Source of the DNA: Hyunsoonleella aquatilis
GTDB lineage: Bacteria > Bacteroidota > Bacteroidia > Flavobacteriales > Flavobacteriaceae
Assembly: GCF_014270105.1 (NCBI RefSeq)
Contig: NZ_JACNMF010000004.1
Location: forward strand, 124,001 to 188,000
Direction: 5' to 3'
DNA: 64,000 nt
Made by a program: the position numbers and the translations under genes. Every line of letters starts with the position of its first letter. Positions within the stretch are counted from its first letter, which is position 1. Under the pieces are notes generated by a model. The model saw only the letters and a program-made list of their open reading frames with translations, did no database searches and had not been told where the DNA came from. Below, piece by piece: positions 1-8,525 of the stretch.

Positions 1-50
1 TTTGTAATTTTGAAAAGTTCGTGCAATTACAAAGTAATGGTGTGAATTAA
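1..50 (+). other. Possible C-terminal end of a plus-strand gene cut by the window edge
   Basis: Frame 3 of the plus strand is open from the window edge to a TAA at 48-50 and would encode a 15-residue tail ending QLQSNGVN. It is followed by a hairpin with a T-run at 87-117 that would suit a plus-strand terminator. The fragment is too short to identify. The same bases also carry an inverted repeat (TTTGTAATT at 1-9, AATTACAAA at 25-33), so non-coding DNA is equally possible. Confidence 0.25.
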
Positions 51-84
51 GTTTTTACTTCCCTCCTAAAAGAAGTAAACTAGT

Positions 85-165
85 TTAAAAAGGATAGGCG
101 TGCACCTGTCCTTTTTTTATTTTACAGCCATGTGAAATAGAGTTTTTTGTAAGATGGTTAGACAT
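85..165 (-). CDS. 26-codon leader or microprotein ORF behind an alginate-type operator
   Basis: The ATG at 163-165 follows the AACTAAACTAA leader that precedes several real genes in this window. The ORF has 26 codons, begins MSNHLTKNS and ends HAYPF, and its stop lies in the 3' arm of the hairpin at 87-117. It sits directly downstream of the promoter and operator at 195-247, which has the same layout as the promoters of the two alginate operons. It could be a leader peptide in front of a gene beyond the left edge, a microprotein, or a chance ORF in a small RNA. No family is recognisable. Confidence 0.3.
   Translation of the reverse strand: MSNHLTKNSISHGCKIKKGQVHAYPF
87..117. terminator. Bidirectional hairpin terminator or attenuator
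   Basis: The arms AAAAAGGATAGG and CCTGTCCTTTTT pair with one mismatch around a CGTGCA loop. The plus strand ends in a run of seven T. The minus strand ends in TTTTTAAAC. It could end a plus-strand gene entering from the left, and also the short minus transcript that starts near 210. Confidence 0.55.
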
Positions 166-194
166 TTAGTTTAGTTTTTTACTGGTTATCCAAA

Positions 195-247
195 TTGGTT
201 TACCAGTTTGGTTTTCCAAATATATGTTATTTTTTTGTTAAAACAAA
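195..247 (-). promoter_or_regulatory. Alginate-type promoter and operator, copy 1, pointing left
   Basis: The operator at 195-220 holds two TGGTnnACCA-like dyads 13 bp apart (TTGGTTTACCA, then TTGGTTTTCCA). On the minus strand the -7 box TATATTTG (217-224) overlaps it, and TTTG (244-247) lies 19 bp further upstream. Geometry matches the copies at 2983 and 12861. It lies beyond the stop of kdgF, so it cannot serve that gene and must act leftward. Confidence 0.7.
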
Positions 248-311
248 TTATATTTTAATTTTAACATACTTATCCCAAAAAATATGCTTTAAATATCTAA
301 TAATTAACTTC

Positions 312-689
312 TTATGACTGTTTATCCCCAAAATAGGAAACCCCTCCCCCAGTTAAGAAATCTTCTCTTACAGGACTAAACGTGTCAATTAGTATACCTT
401 CTTCCAAACAAACTGCACTATGTAATAAATTAGGTTCAATATACACGCCGTCCCCAGCTTCTACAATTTGCTTTACGCCATCAATTTCAAACTCAAATTT
501 CCCGGAGACACAATAGGTAGCTTGCGTGTGAAAATGTTGGTGCGGCGAACCCAATGCGCCCTTATCAAATTTTACTTTTACCATCATGATTTGGTTATCG
601 TAGCCTAAGAACTTTCTTGACACGCCACCCCCAAGCTCTTCCCATTCCATGTCTTTTGTTATGATGTACTTTTCGCTAAATCGTTTCAT
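312..689 (-). CDS. kdgF: KdgF-like cupin, unsaturated uronate ring-opening enzyme
   Basis: Small single-domain cupin of 125 residues without a signal peptide, so cytoplasmic. The metal-binding set is visible: H50, H52 and Q56 in the HQHFHTQ motif, and H90 in the second cupin motif. Known KdgF proteins convert 4,5-unsaturated monouronates from pectin or alginate into the open-chain ketonised form (for alginate, DEH). It is the second gene of operon B, 6 bp behind the PL17 lyase that makes this substrate, which fits well. The length is typical of the family. The downstream DEH reductase is not in the window. Confidence 0.88.
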   Translation of the reverse strand: MKRFSEKYIITKDMEWEELGGGVSRKFLGYDNQIMMVKVKFDKGALGSPHQHFHTQATYCVSGKFEFEIDGVKQIVEAGDGVYIEPNLLHSAVCLEEGILIDTFSPVREDFLTGGGVSYFGDKQS

Positions 690-695
690 ATGCTT

Positions 696-2966
696 TTATT
701 TTATGTTTATTAATGTATATGCACCTTTCCATTGATGTGTTCTACCTCCTACGGTTAGGCTATGTTGCACATCTTTATCATTGTTTTCATTTGAAATAAG
801 GAATATATTTTCCTTTCCATTTTTTGTTTCAATTTGTACGGCTGTATATGCTTCTGATTCATGAACTATAGAAACATTATTAATGTTACTATAAGCGTTA
901 ACTGCAAATTCTGATACCGGGCTATAAGTACCGTGCGACTCAATAATTGACACAAACAATGCGTCCTTAGCATTCTTTTTTCTGAGAATTAAAGTTGGTT
1001 CATTTCTAAGATTATATTCAGGGTCGTTAGCTCCTATCCTGCCAAAAATAATCTCGTCATTAGCTGATGTTATGGCTGTATAAGTATAGAACTTGTTGTT
1101 GAGCAACCAATTTAGTTTTATAGGATTTCCATCTGAAGATGCTGTAGCTTCTTTATATAAATGTTGATACCCATGTTTTTTTCCTAAAACTTCTGGAATT
1201 GCCAATTTTGAATACTCAAAGCTGGTTTTCATAATCTGTCCTAAATAATAGAAAGGCAAATCGTATTGATTTGAAGTTTCCGAAGTTACGCGCAGAATGT
1301 CCAATACATAAGGGTTCTCGTAATCTTCACCTTTAATTGTTACAAAAGTTCTATGAAGTTGTGTTCCCGGATATGCGTTATTTTCTTTAGCACTCGCAAC
1401 TTGTAAAATGTCGTTTTCAGAACTAAAAATGTACTTCTCTGAGTGGTATTGGCTTCCAATATCGTATTTCCCTTGAAAATGAGAGGTTTCATTCTGAACC
1501 AATGTGTTATGTGCAATGGTTTGTTTTGCCCAAGTTTTGTTTTCCTTTAGATAATTGCCTCCACCTTTTTGCTCAATATTTACAAAACGTGCCAGTCCAT
1601 AGTCCTGAACCACTTCATCACCTTCATCAAATAACGAATAGGATAACTTATCAAAGTGTCCATGGCTTAAACCATGTGCCGTATATTTGAATACCAATTC
1701 CAAATCACCACTTCTTAAGATACCCACCGCACCTTGATCTCCATTGGGACCATCGGATAACTCGAAAGACTTTTTAACGAATGGTTTGGCCTTCCCCTCT
1801 TTTATACCCACAGCAACGGCAAAGCCTGCATCATCCAAAGCGACCTGGCCCTGCTTTTCGGCAATACTTAGCAACCCGGGATTGTTACCTCCGTAGTGAT
1901 AGGCAATATCAACGGCAGACACCAACGATCGTGCGTAATACGACATGCCTTTTTGGGCATCATTTAATAAGAAGAATTCACCATCGGCATCCGAAAGGTT
2001 GATTAGGGCGTTAACGCTTTTTAAAAGTACACCGTCCTTATATTGAAATACATTTAATTCAGGTTTCTTATTTTGAAGTGCCTGTGCAAAAATTAAAAAG
2101 GGGTACGAAGCGTAACGCTGATAATAGGGACCCTCGGTAAAATAGCCATCAGGCGAAAATGGCTCTTCAAGGTTTGCATAGAAGCCCATTTTACCATCTT
2201 TATTTATATAGCCTCCATCATTGTCCTTCATATTCGGATCAAGGTTTACATCCTTTACGCCATAAAGTGCCCGTTGCAATAAACTATCATCATCCATGGC
2301 CAAAGCTATCATCCCTACGGCCACATTTCCCCAGGTACTATGATTATGAACCCTGTTAAAAAACTGCGGGTTTTCTTTTGAAATGAAATCGGCAAAAGGT
2401 CTAAATAAGTTAGTCTCGAGGGTATATCGTTCTTCTTCTGTTAAATAATTATAGATACAATCATAAGCTTGACTAACATACACCAACCAATTAGAGTCGT
2501 TCAAACACTGCCAGAAAATTTTACCTCTTGCATACGAGCGTGGTTTTGGGTGTACGGGCAATGTTGGATACATTTTTGCGTATTCAAACAACATATCCTT
2601 CACATATTTTGCATAGCTTTCATCGTCTAAAATCTGATATAAAAACCCCGCTTTTTGAAGTACAAAAAAATTCTTTTTGTGCCTTTCGTGCGTATAGCCC
2701 CCGGAGTAATCCTTTGGAACAGGAACTTCAATTCCATTTTTAATTTCAGCATCAATTTCGGCTTTTGTTTCTGCCAAAGTTGAATCGAAAATAGGAACTG
2801 AGCCTAGCTTAGTTTTTATTTCATTAACCCCTTGGCTAGTCAAAATCAAACCTGGATGTTCCGTCTTGGAATCCAAGTTTGCGTTATGATTAATTTCATT
2901 TTTACATCCTGCGACTACTGAAATCAGTAAAAGAAAAGTAAATCGAAATAAAATAGGATGCTTCAC
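696..2966 (-). CDS. PL17 alginate (oligoalginate) lyase, lipoprotein
   Basis: Protein of 756 residues with a lipoprotein signal (VVAG then C21), so membrane-anchored and probably periplasmic. The N-terminal alginate-lyase (alpha/alpha toroid) part carries N208-H209 and W212 in NHSTWGN, and the tyrosine-rich GPYYQRYA motif at 279-286. The second half is a heparinase II/III-like beta domain with the GHFDKLSY motif. PL17 enzymes act exolytically on alginate oligosaccharides to release unsaturated monouronate. It heads operon B and is followed by kdgF. The start is GTG at 2966; no in-frame ATG lies between it and the promoter. Operator copy 2 is 16 bp upstream, implying substrate-controlled repression. 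Confidence 0.9.
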   Translation of the reverse strand: MKHPILFRFTFLLLISVVAGCKNEINHNANLDSKTEHPGLILTSQGVNEIKTKLGSVPIFDSTLAETKAEIDAEIKNGIEVPVPKDYSGGYTHERHKKNFFVLQKAGFLYQILDDESYAKYVKDMLFEYAKMYPTLPVHPKPRSYARGKIFWQCLNDSNWLVYVSQAYDCIYNYLTEEERYTLETNLFRPFADFISKENPQFFNRVHNHSTWGNVAVGMIALAMDDDSLLQRALYGVKDVNLDPNMKDNDGGYINKDGKMGFYANLEEPFSPDGYFTEGPYYQRYASYPFLIFAQALQNKKPELNVFQYKDGVLLKSVNALINLSDADGEFFLLNDAQKGMSYYARSLVSAVDIAYHYGGNNPGLLSIAEKQGQVALDDAGFAVAVGIKEGKAKPFVKKSFELSDGPNGDQGAVGILRSGDLELVFKYTAHGLSHGHFDKLSYSLFDEGDEVVQDYGLARFVNIEQKGGGNYLKENKTWAKQTIAHNTLVQNETSHFQGKYDIGSQYHSEKYIFSSENDILQVASAKENNAYPGTQLHRTFVTIKGEDYENPYVLDILRVTSETSNQYDLPFYYLGQIMKTSFEYSKLAIPEVLGKKHGYQHLYKEATASSDGNPIKLNWLLNNKFYTYTAITSANDEIIFGRIGANDPEYNLRNEPTLILRKKNAKDALFVSIIESHGTYSPVSEFAVNAYSNINNVSIVHESEAYTAVQIETKNGKENIFLISNENNDKDVQHSLTVGGRTHQWKGAYTLINIK

Positions 2967-2982
2967 AGTAATGATATTTTAA

Positions 2983-3034
2983 TTGGTTTACCAGTTTGGT
3001 TAACCAAATATACGATAATTATTCTATTATCCAA
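2983..3034 (-). promoter_or_regulatory. Alginate promoter and operator, copy 2 (operon B)
   Basis: Operator at 2983-3008 with two dyads 13 bp apart (TTGGTTTACCA, TTGGTTAACCA). The minus-strand -7 box TATATTTG is at 3005-3012 and the -33 TTG at 3032-3034, with a 19-bp spacer. The operator covers the -7 box and the likely transcription start, which is what a repressor site would do. The PL17 gene starts at 2966. Confidence 0.78.
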
Positions 3035-3128
3035 GCATGTATTTATAATAGCTTATCCAATTGATTAAATAAATGATAATCTGGACATCAAATTGGTGAA
3101 ATGAAGGACAGCAACTTTAAATAATTAA

Positions 3129-4193
3129 TTAATCATTTTTTATAAAATAACCTTCATTTGATACTGAGGCATCGCTTACGGTTACGCTTGCTTTGTTAAA
3201 CCAAACTTCGGCATAATTTCCAGTTTCATACTGTTTACCAATATTGCCTCCATAAGTTTCACCACCAGTCGTTACGCCATTGGTTTGATTGTAACAACCT
3301 TGTTTAAAAAAACAGCCTTCTCCCGCATATGCATTTTCTCGCTCTACTCCGTCTCTACCTCTTCCAGCATATAATTCTCTTGTTTGCAAAGGAATATCAG
3401 CTTTGGAATTATATTCTGATTCAATTATATTTTTTGAAAATGTTTTCGTCTCGTGGCCATCGCTTGTGAATTTTAAGTTCATGATACCATCTTTAACAAC
3501 CACTTCATAACTAAATTCTTCACCTATTTCAATTCCTTCCTTAGGTTCTTCTGGATAACTATTTTTATCGGCACCAACTACAGAAAAATCATTGCCCCAG
3601 ACTGCAGTGGAATAATCCCATCTTCCCGAATTATCATCACCTTTTGTGTTGATTTCGTAATTCCAAAAAACGGAACCTTTGGTATGTCCCGGAAATTTTT
3701 TGTAGTATATCTTGAGTGGTTCATTCTCATGTCCATCGGCACTATGAATTTGCCCAACGACTACTGAAAATGCCCCTCCTTTTGTAGCATCTCCTGAAGT
3801 TGACACATTCATTACTTTTAGTGTTGCTGTTAGTTTGTCATTAGCGCTTTTTGGATACCATTTTTTTGTTTGGGCTAATTCAGTTCTAGTATTTTTGGAT
3901 GTGCCATGTGTATTGCCTCCATTTGGCGACTTATAAACTACCCAATTTTCGGAGTCATCGTTTGTTGTATAAAAGTAATCCTTATGTTCATATTTTAGTG
4001 GTTGACCAACATTGGCCCCGTCACCCAAAACTAATTTGAAATGATTAAAGATTGGAATAATTTCACTAGGGTAAACGGTTTTCTCTACTTCTTTTATGTC
4101 TAATTTTTTAGTCTCATTTTTACAACTAATTAATGTTAGGAAAGCACAAATGCTTAAGGCCGGTACTAACGAAGTAATATTTTTTTTATTCAT
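3129..4193 (-). CDS. PL7 alginate lyase, lipoprotein (copy 1)
   Basis: Protein of 354 residues with a lipobox (LISC, C24), so lipid-anchored. The jelly-roll alginate lyase 2 domain covers about 40-350. PL7 signature elements are present: RTEL at 103-106, QIH at 148-150 with the catalytic-type histidine, and a late FFKQGCYNQ segment matching the family YFKxGxYxQ box. QIH in PL7 enzymes often goes with guluronate acceptance. It is the last gene of operon A. Similar in length and sequence to the PL7 at 7459-8496, indicating a duplication. Probably cuts alginate or oligoalginate at the surface or in the periplasm. Confidence 0.9.
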   Translation of the reverse strand: MNKKNITSLVPALSICAFLTLISCKNETKKLDIKEVEKTVYPSEIIPIFNHFKLVLGDGANVGQPLKYEHKDYFYTTNDDSENWVVYKSPNGGNTHGTSKNTRTELAQTKKWYPKSANDKLTATLKVMNVSTSGDATKGGAFSVVVGQIHSADGHENEPLKIYYKKFPGHTKGSVFWNYEINTKGDDNSGRWDYSTAVWGNDFSVVGADKNSYPEEPKEGIEIGEEFSYEVVVKDGIMNLKFTSDGHETKTFSKNIIESEYNSKADIPLQTRELYAGRGRDGVERENAYAGEGCFFKQGCYNQTNGVTTGGETYGGNIGKQYETGNYAEVWFNKASVTVSDASVSNEGYFIKND

Positions 4194-4247
4194 TTTTAAA
4201 AATTTATTTATTCTAATAATCTTTATTTAGATATCTGTTTGAATGTC

Positions 4248-5522
4248 TTAAAAATAATCTAGCAATGCTAAAATTCCGTTGTATGAAATCACTAGAGAAA
4301 AGAACAGCGCCGCATACATCCCGATATAAACACCAAGGCTCGTTTTATAGTCCTTCATTATCTTTTTACTACTTAGCATAAGTATGATTCCTAGCACTAC
4401 AATTGGCAAAACAAACACATTAAATACTTGTGATAGTATTTGAACTTCAATGGGATTGGCCCCAAACACTGGCCCAATTAGTGCCACTAAACAGGCAATG
4501 GCCGTAATAATTCTAAACTGCCGCGAATTAGTGTCCAGTATTCCAGATTGATAATCGGCAACCAACAGCGGTGCTATCAATAAACAAGGAAATATGGATG
4601 ATAAACCTGCACTTAATGCCCCAAAAAAGAATATGGTAACGGCCCACTTTCCGGCAACAGGTTCTAATGTATTTGCCATATCTAATACCTCGGTTACAAC
4701 TTTTCCTTGATGAAATAATGCGCCGCAAGCTACCGCCATTATAGTACCGCTAATTACAAATATTAAAATAGCAGCTGTTATTGAATCCTTTTTTTGTTGT
4801 TGCAGATTTTTAATGGTCCACCCCTTTCCTTTTACAAAAAGTGGGCGAGACAAAAACGTTGCCGCAGCCATAGTGGTACCAACAAAAGCAGCTACTAGCA
4901 TTTTGCCACCAGGAACTTCTGGAATGGTTGGTATTAAACCCTTAACTACATCTATTGGTAATGGTTGCACAAAAAATAAGGACAATAAAAATGATAAGCC
5001 CATTGCGCTAACAAATATGACCAGGATTTTTTCGAAAAATGTGTACTTACCTACCAGCATCAATAAGTAAAAAGTAACTATGATTATGATAGCAGTTATC
5101 AATACGGTTTCATATTTAAATGCACTTAAACCCTCAAAATTTACAGCCAGTATTTCAAAAATGATGTTGGATGAAATTCCCAAAATTCCCATTAGGGAGT
5201 TCCATTGCCCGAACGTGATTCCTACAATAATTAAAATTGCTAAAACCTTACCAAACTTTAAATGCTTTTTAAACCCGTAAAGCGCAGTTTCACCTGTAAT
5301 CAAAGCATAATTGCCATACGCAAACATTAAGACCCCTGAAAAAAAACAGCTTAGCAAAAGCACCCATAGCAATTGCATACCAAATTTGCTTCCTGCAACA
5401 ATCATGGATGTTACACTGCCTGTGCCAATGGTATAACCAATGGCAAAAATTCCTGGGCCAAAACCCAAGATAATTGCAATAACTTTTTTTAAAAAAGACT
5501 TTTTGTTTTCGGATGTTGGCAT
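4248..5522 (-). CDS. NRAMP-fold membrane transporter lacking the metal-binding motifs
   Basis: Protein of 424 residues with about eleven hydrophobic segments; the opening GFGPGIFAIGY is that of NRAMP helix 1. In true NRAMP metal transporters helix 1 continues DPGN and helix 6 has MPH; here they read TIGTG (31-35) and MAAATF. The metal-coordinating Asp and Asn are therefore absent. Seen: the fold signature and the loss. Known: these residues bind Mn/Fe in MntH/NRAMP. Inferred: it moves something else, plausibly an alginate-derived uronate or keto-acid, since it lies between PL7 lyases, the gluconate-type fusion and KdgK. The ATG at 5522 follows an AACTAAACTAAA leader. Confidence 0.75.
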   Translation of the reverse strand: MPTSENKKSFLKKVIAIILGFGPGIFAIGYTIGTGSVTSMIVAGSKFGMQLLWVLLLSCFFSGVLMFAYGNYALITGETALYGFKKHLKFGKVLAILIIVGITFGQWNSLMGILGISSNIIFEILAVNFEGLSAFKYETVLITAIIIIVTFYLLMLVGKYTFFEKILVIFVSAMGLSFLLSLFFVQPLPIDVVKGLIPTIPEVPGGKMLVAAFVGTTMAAATFLSRPLFVKGKGWTIKNLQQQKKDSITAAILIFVISGTIMAVACGALFHQGKVVTEVLDMANTLEPVAGKWAVTIFFFGALSAGLSSIFPCLLIAPLLVADYQSGILDTNSRQFRIITAIACLVALIGPVFGANPIEVQILSQVFNVFVLPIVVLGIILMLSSKKIMKDYKTSLGVYIGMYAALFFSLVISYNGILALLDYF

Positions 5523-5545
5523 GGTGACTGTTTTAGTTTAGTTGG

Positions 5546-7426
5546 TTATTTCCAGTTGGTATGGTAAAATTTTCCCGAGTCGTCATCCGTTCTTTGGTAG
5601 GTATGCGCACCAAAATAATCGCGTTGCGCTTGAATGATATTTGCCGATGAATTTGCAGTAATGTATGCGTTTAAAAAGTTAACAGATTCACTTAAACAAG
5701 GAATTGGCAATTCCTTTAAAACGCATTCCGCCACCACTTTATTTGTTGATGGCTTCAATGCTTTTAACTGACTGATAATTGATTGATTGGTTAATATATT
5801 ACCATTTTCTTTTAAAACTGGAATCAATGCTTCCGCAAAATCAGACTTTATAATACAGCCATTTGTCCAAATTCTGGCAATTTCGCTTAAATTTAAAGTC
5901 CAATTATAAGCTTTTCCAGCTTCTGAAATCAATTTAAATCCTTGATAATGATTAATGATTCTAGCAAATTGATATGCATTTAGCACATCACCTGAATTAA
6001 GGTTTAAATCTGAAGGTGTAATTCCAAAATTTTCACTCGCACTAAGCCTTTCTTCTTTATAAAATGATGTATAACGGGCAAATAAAGCTGAAGCTATTAA
6101 AGTGCTTGGAGCTCCCAGTTGTGCAGTGGCAATGGTGGTCCAATTGCCTGTGCCTTTATTGCCAGCTTTATCTACAATCTTGTTTAAAAGCCAATCGTTT
6201 CCTTCTTTCTTCCTCAAAATATCGATAGTGACTCCTAATAAATAACTATCAACTTTAGATTTCCAAGACTCCAAAATACGCGCGATGTCTTCTGGATTTT
6301 TACCCATGGTTTTAAAAATGCTGAACACCTCTGCCAATAATTGCATTTCAACATATTCAATACCATTATGAACCATCTTTACAAAATGTCCGCTACCCTC
6401 TTCACCAACATAGGTACAACATGGTAAACCATTGGCGTCTTTAGCAGCTATACTTTCGAGATAAGGTTTTACCAACTCGTAGGTTTCTTTATTTCCACCC
6501 GGCATAATTGATGGTCCTTTAAGAGCTCCTTCCTCTCCTCCGGAAACACCAACGCCAATAAAATTTATGTACTTTGATTTTAAATAATCGTAACGCTCCT
6601 TAGTCTTCAAATAGTTAGAGTTCCCTCCATCTATCAGAATATCACCATCAGACAAAAAGGGAATTAAATCTTCAATAACCATATCGGTAATCTTACCTGC
6701 ATTCACCATTAGCATGATTCTTCTTGGTGTTTGCAGAGAGTTCACAAAAGCTTCAACATCAGAAAATGGTTGAGATTTTTCCAGTTCAGGATGGGCATTC
6801 TTAAAATCTTTAGCAACGTTTTCTTCAGATCCTTTTACCTCTCGATTGAATATAGAAATATTGAACCCTTTCTGAGCTAAATTTCTACTTAAACTCCTAC
6901 CCATAACACCTAAACCAAATAAACCAAACTCCGATTTCATATCTAATTCTTTCACAATTTTTTTTACAATATCTTGAGGTTTTAAACTAATATCAACTCG
7001 TAAAGCGTCATTAGGCTGTTCTAAAGTATCAAACTGAGATTGCAACAACCCCGAGCTCATAAAATGATGCTCCCTTTTGTTGATTCGCTCTAAAATCTGT
7101 TCAAAACTGCCAGACAGATGTACCCATTTTATATGGCTTTCAATTCCTTTTGACAATATCTCTCGATAGCTTTGTTTTAGTGCAGAACAAACAATAACAC
7201 AGCTACTTTTATTCAACTGCTTTTTAGCTAACATATTCAATGTTTGCAACCACCCGAAACGGTCTTCATCATTAAGCGGTATGCCTTTGGACATTTTAGC
7301 AACATTGGCTTCGGGGTGAAAATCATCGCCATCAAAAAACGGAATTTTCAAAGCTTGTGATAACATATTTCCAACTGTACTCTTTCCGCTACCAGAAACA
7401 CCCATTATAAAGATTACCTGATTCAT
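5546..7426 (-). CDS. Gluconokinase / 6-phosphogluconate dehydrogenase fusion
   Basis: Protein of 626 residues in two parts. Residues 1-160 are a GntK-type gluconokinase with the P-loop GVSGSGKST (9-17), DGDDFHP and the REHHF motif. Residues 163-626 are a full decarboxylating 6-phosphogluconate dehydrogenase with GLGVMG (171-176), GVGVSGGEEGA and the HFVKMVHNGIEY motif that carries catalytic Lys and substrate residues. M163 is where a stand-alone dehydrogenase would begin, and the linker is almost nil. Expected reactions: gluconate to 6-phosphogluconate, then to ribulose-5-phosphate with CO2 and NAD(P)H. Cytoplasmic. Its place in an alginate operon is unexplained, since alginate normally enters through KDG and KDPG. 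Confidence 0.92.
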   Translation of the reverse strand: MNQVIFIMGVSGSGKSTVGNMLSQALKIPFFDGDDFHPEANVAKMSKGIPLNDEDRFGWLQTLNMLAKKQLNKSSCVIVCSALKQSYREILSKGIESHIKWVHLSGSFEQILERINKREHHFMSSGLLQSQFDTLEQPNDALRVDISLKPQDIVKKIVKELDMKSEFGLFGLGVMGRSLSRNLAQKGFNISIFNREVKGSEENVAKDFKNAHPELEKSQPFSDVEAFVNSLQTPRRIMLMVNAGKITDMVIEDLIPFLSDGDILIDGGNSNYLKTKERYDYLKSKYINFIGVGVSGGEEGALKGPSIMPGGNKETYELVKPYLESIAAKDANGLPCCTYVGEEGSGHFVKMVHNGIEYVEMQLLAEVFSIFKTMGKNPEDIARILESWKSKVDSYLLGVTIDILRKKEGNDWLLNKIVDKAGNKGTGNWTTIATAQLGAPSTLIASALFARYTSFYKEERLSASENFGITPSDLNLNSGDVLNAYQFARIINHYQGFKLISEAGKAYNWTLNLSEIARIWTNGCIIKSDFAEALIPVLKENGNILTNQSIISQLKALKPSTNKVVAECVLKELPIPCLSESVNFLNAYITANSSANIIQAQRDYFGAHTYQRTDDDSGKFYHTNWK

Positions 7427-7458
7427 GATTTATTCTTTTAGCTCTCGCCGAAGGACAA

Positions 7459-8496
7459 TTACTCTTTGGTTGGTAATGTTCCAACACCTAAAGTTGCTTC
7501 TTTAAACCACACTTCAGCATAACTTCCATTTGCATATTGTTTGGCTATGTTTCCGTTATAGGTTTCTGATTTTGTCGATTTTCCGTTGGCTTGATTGTAA
7601 GCACCTTGCTTAAAAAACTGTTTTTCACCAGCGTAGGCATTTTCACGTTCAACTCCAACCCGTCTTTTTGACGAATACCAATCCAACACTTGTTGCGGAA
7701 TATCTGATGCTTTAGCAAAATCTGATTTTAATAAGTTTTTAGTGAACCTTTTTGTTTCATGACCTTCACTCGTAAAAGTTAAATACATTATACCTTTATA
7801 AACATTAACTTCATAACTGAATTCTTCCCCTAAAGCTATGCCGTCTATAGGTTCCTCTGGATAACTATTTGGACTTGGACCTAGTATAGAAAAATCATGT
7901 CCCCAAACGGCGGTAGAGAAATCCCAACGACCATCGTTATTACCTTCTGTATTGATTTCATAATTCCAAAAAACAGAGCCTTTTTTGTGTCCCGGGAATT
8001 TCTTGTAATAGATTTTTAGCGGTTCATTTTCGTGTCCTTCATCACTGTGTATTTGTCCGACTACCACAGAGTAAGAAGAGCGAGCCGTTGCATCACCTGT
8101 TGTTGACACATGTTTAACTTTTAAGGTGCCAGTAAGTTTTCCCCCTTCTTCAGGTATCCATCGCCTTTTTTCTCCTAGTTCAGTTCTGGTATTACTTGAA
8201 TTTGGAGAAGTAATTCCTGAATTTGGAGTTTTGTACACTACCCAATCGGTTCCAGCTTCTTTTTCAACGTAAAAAAATCCTTGCTTTGCATAATTTATAA
8301 GTGAATCGGAGCGAGTACCATCTCCTAAAAGAATTTGCCATTTATTCATAAAAGAGATAACATCACTTGGATACGTCACCTTTTGTTTTTCAGGTTTATC
8401 ATCTTTCTTTACTTTTTCCTTACAACTACTTAAAGTCAAAATGAAGGCCATGAATAAAAATAAATGGAATGTAGATTTAATAGCTTTAGTTCTCAT
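7459..8496 (-). CDS. PL7 alginate lyase, lipoprotein (copy 2)
   Basis: Protein of 345 residues with a lipobox (LSSC, C25). The alginate lyase 2 domain shows RTEL at 104-107, QIH at 148-150 and the C-terminal FFKQGAYNQ box. It shares long identical blocks with the PL7 at 3129-4193 (for example VVVGQIHS and EPLKIYYKKFPGH), so the two are tandem-type paralogues separated by two genes. They may differ in endo/exo action or in preference for guluronate or mannuronate; the sequence alone does not decide. It lies between the PfkB kinase and the gluconokinase fusion in operon A. Confidence 0.9.
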   Translation of the reverse strand: MRTKAIKSTFHLFLFMAFILTLSSCKEKVKKDDKPEKQKVTYPSDVISFMNKWQILLGDGTRSDSLINYAKQGFFYVEKEAGTDWVVYKTPNSGITSPNSSNTRTELGEKRRWIPEEGGKLTGTLKVKHVSTTGDATARSSYSVVVGQIHSDEGHENEPLKIYYKKFPGHKKGSVFWNYEINTEGNNDGRWDFSTAVWGHDFSILGPSPNSYPEEPIDGIALGEEFSYEVNVYKGIMYLTFTSEGHETKRFTKNLLKSDFAKASDIPQQVLDWYSSKRRVGVERENAYAGEKQFFKQGAYNQANGKSTKSETYNGNIAKQYANGSYAEVWFKEATLGVGTLPTKE

Positions 8497-8525
8497 ATCA
8501 TTAGTTAATCGTTAGTTCTTTTTCA

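Noticed and set aside
4248-5522. Annotating the gene as a manganese/iron transporter MntH
   Set aside because: The metal-coordinating DPGN and MPH motifs are absent, so a metal role is not supported.
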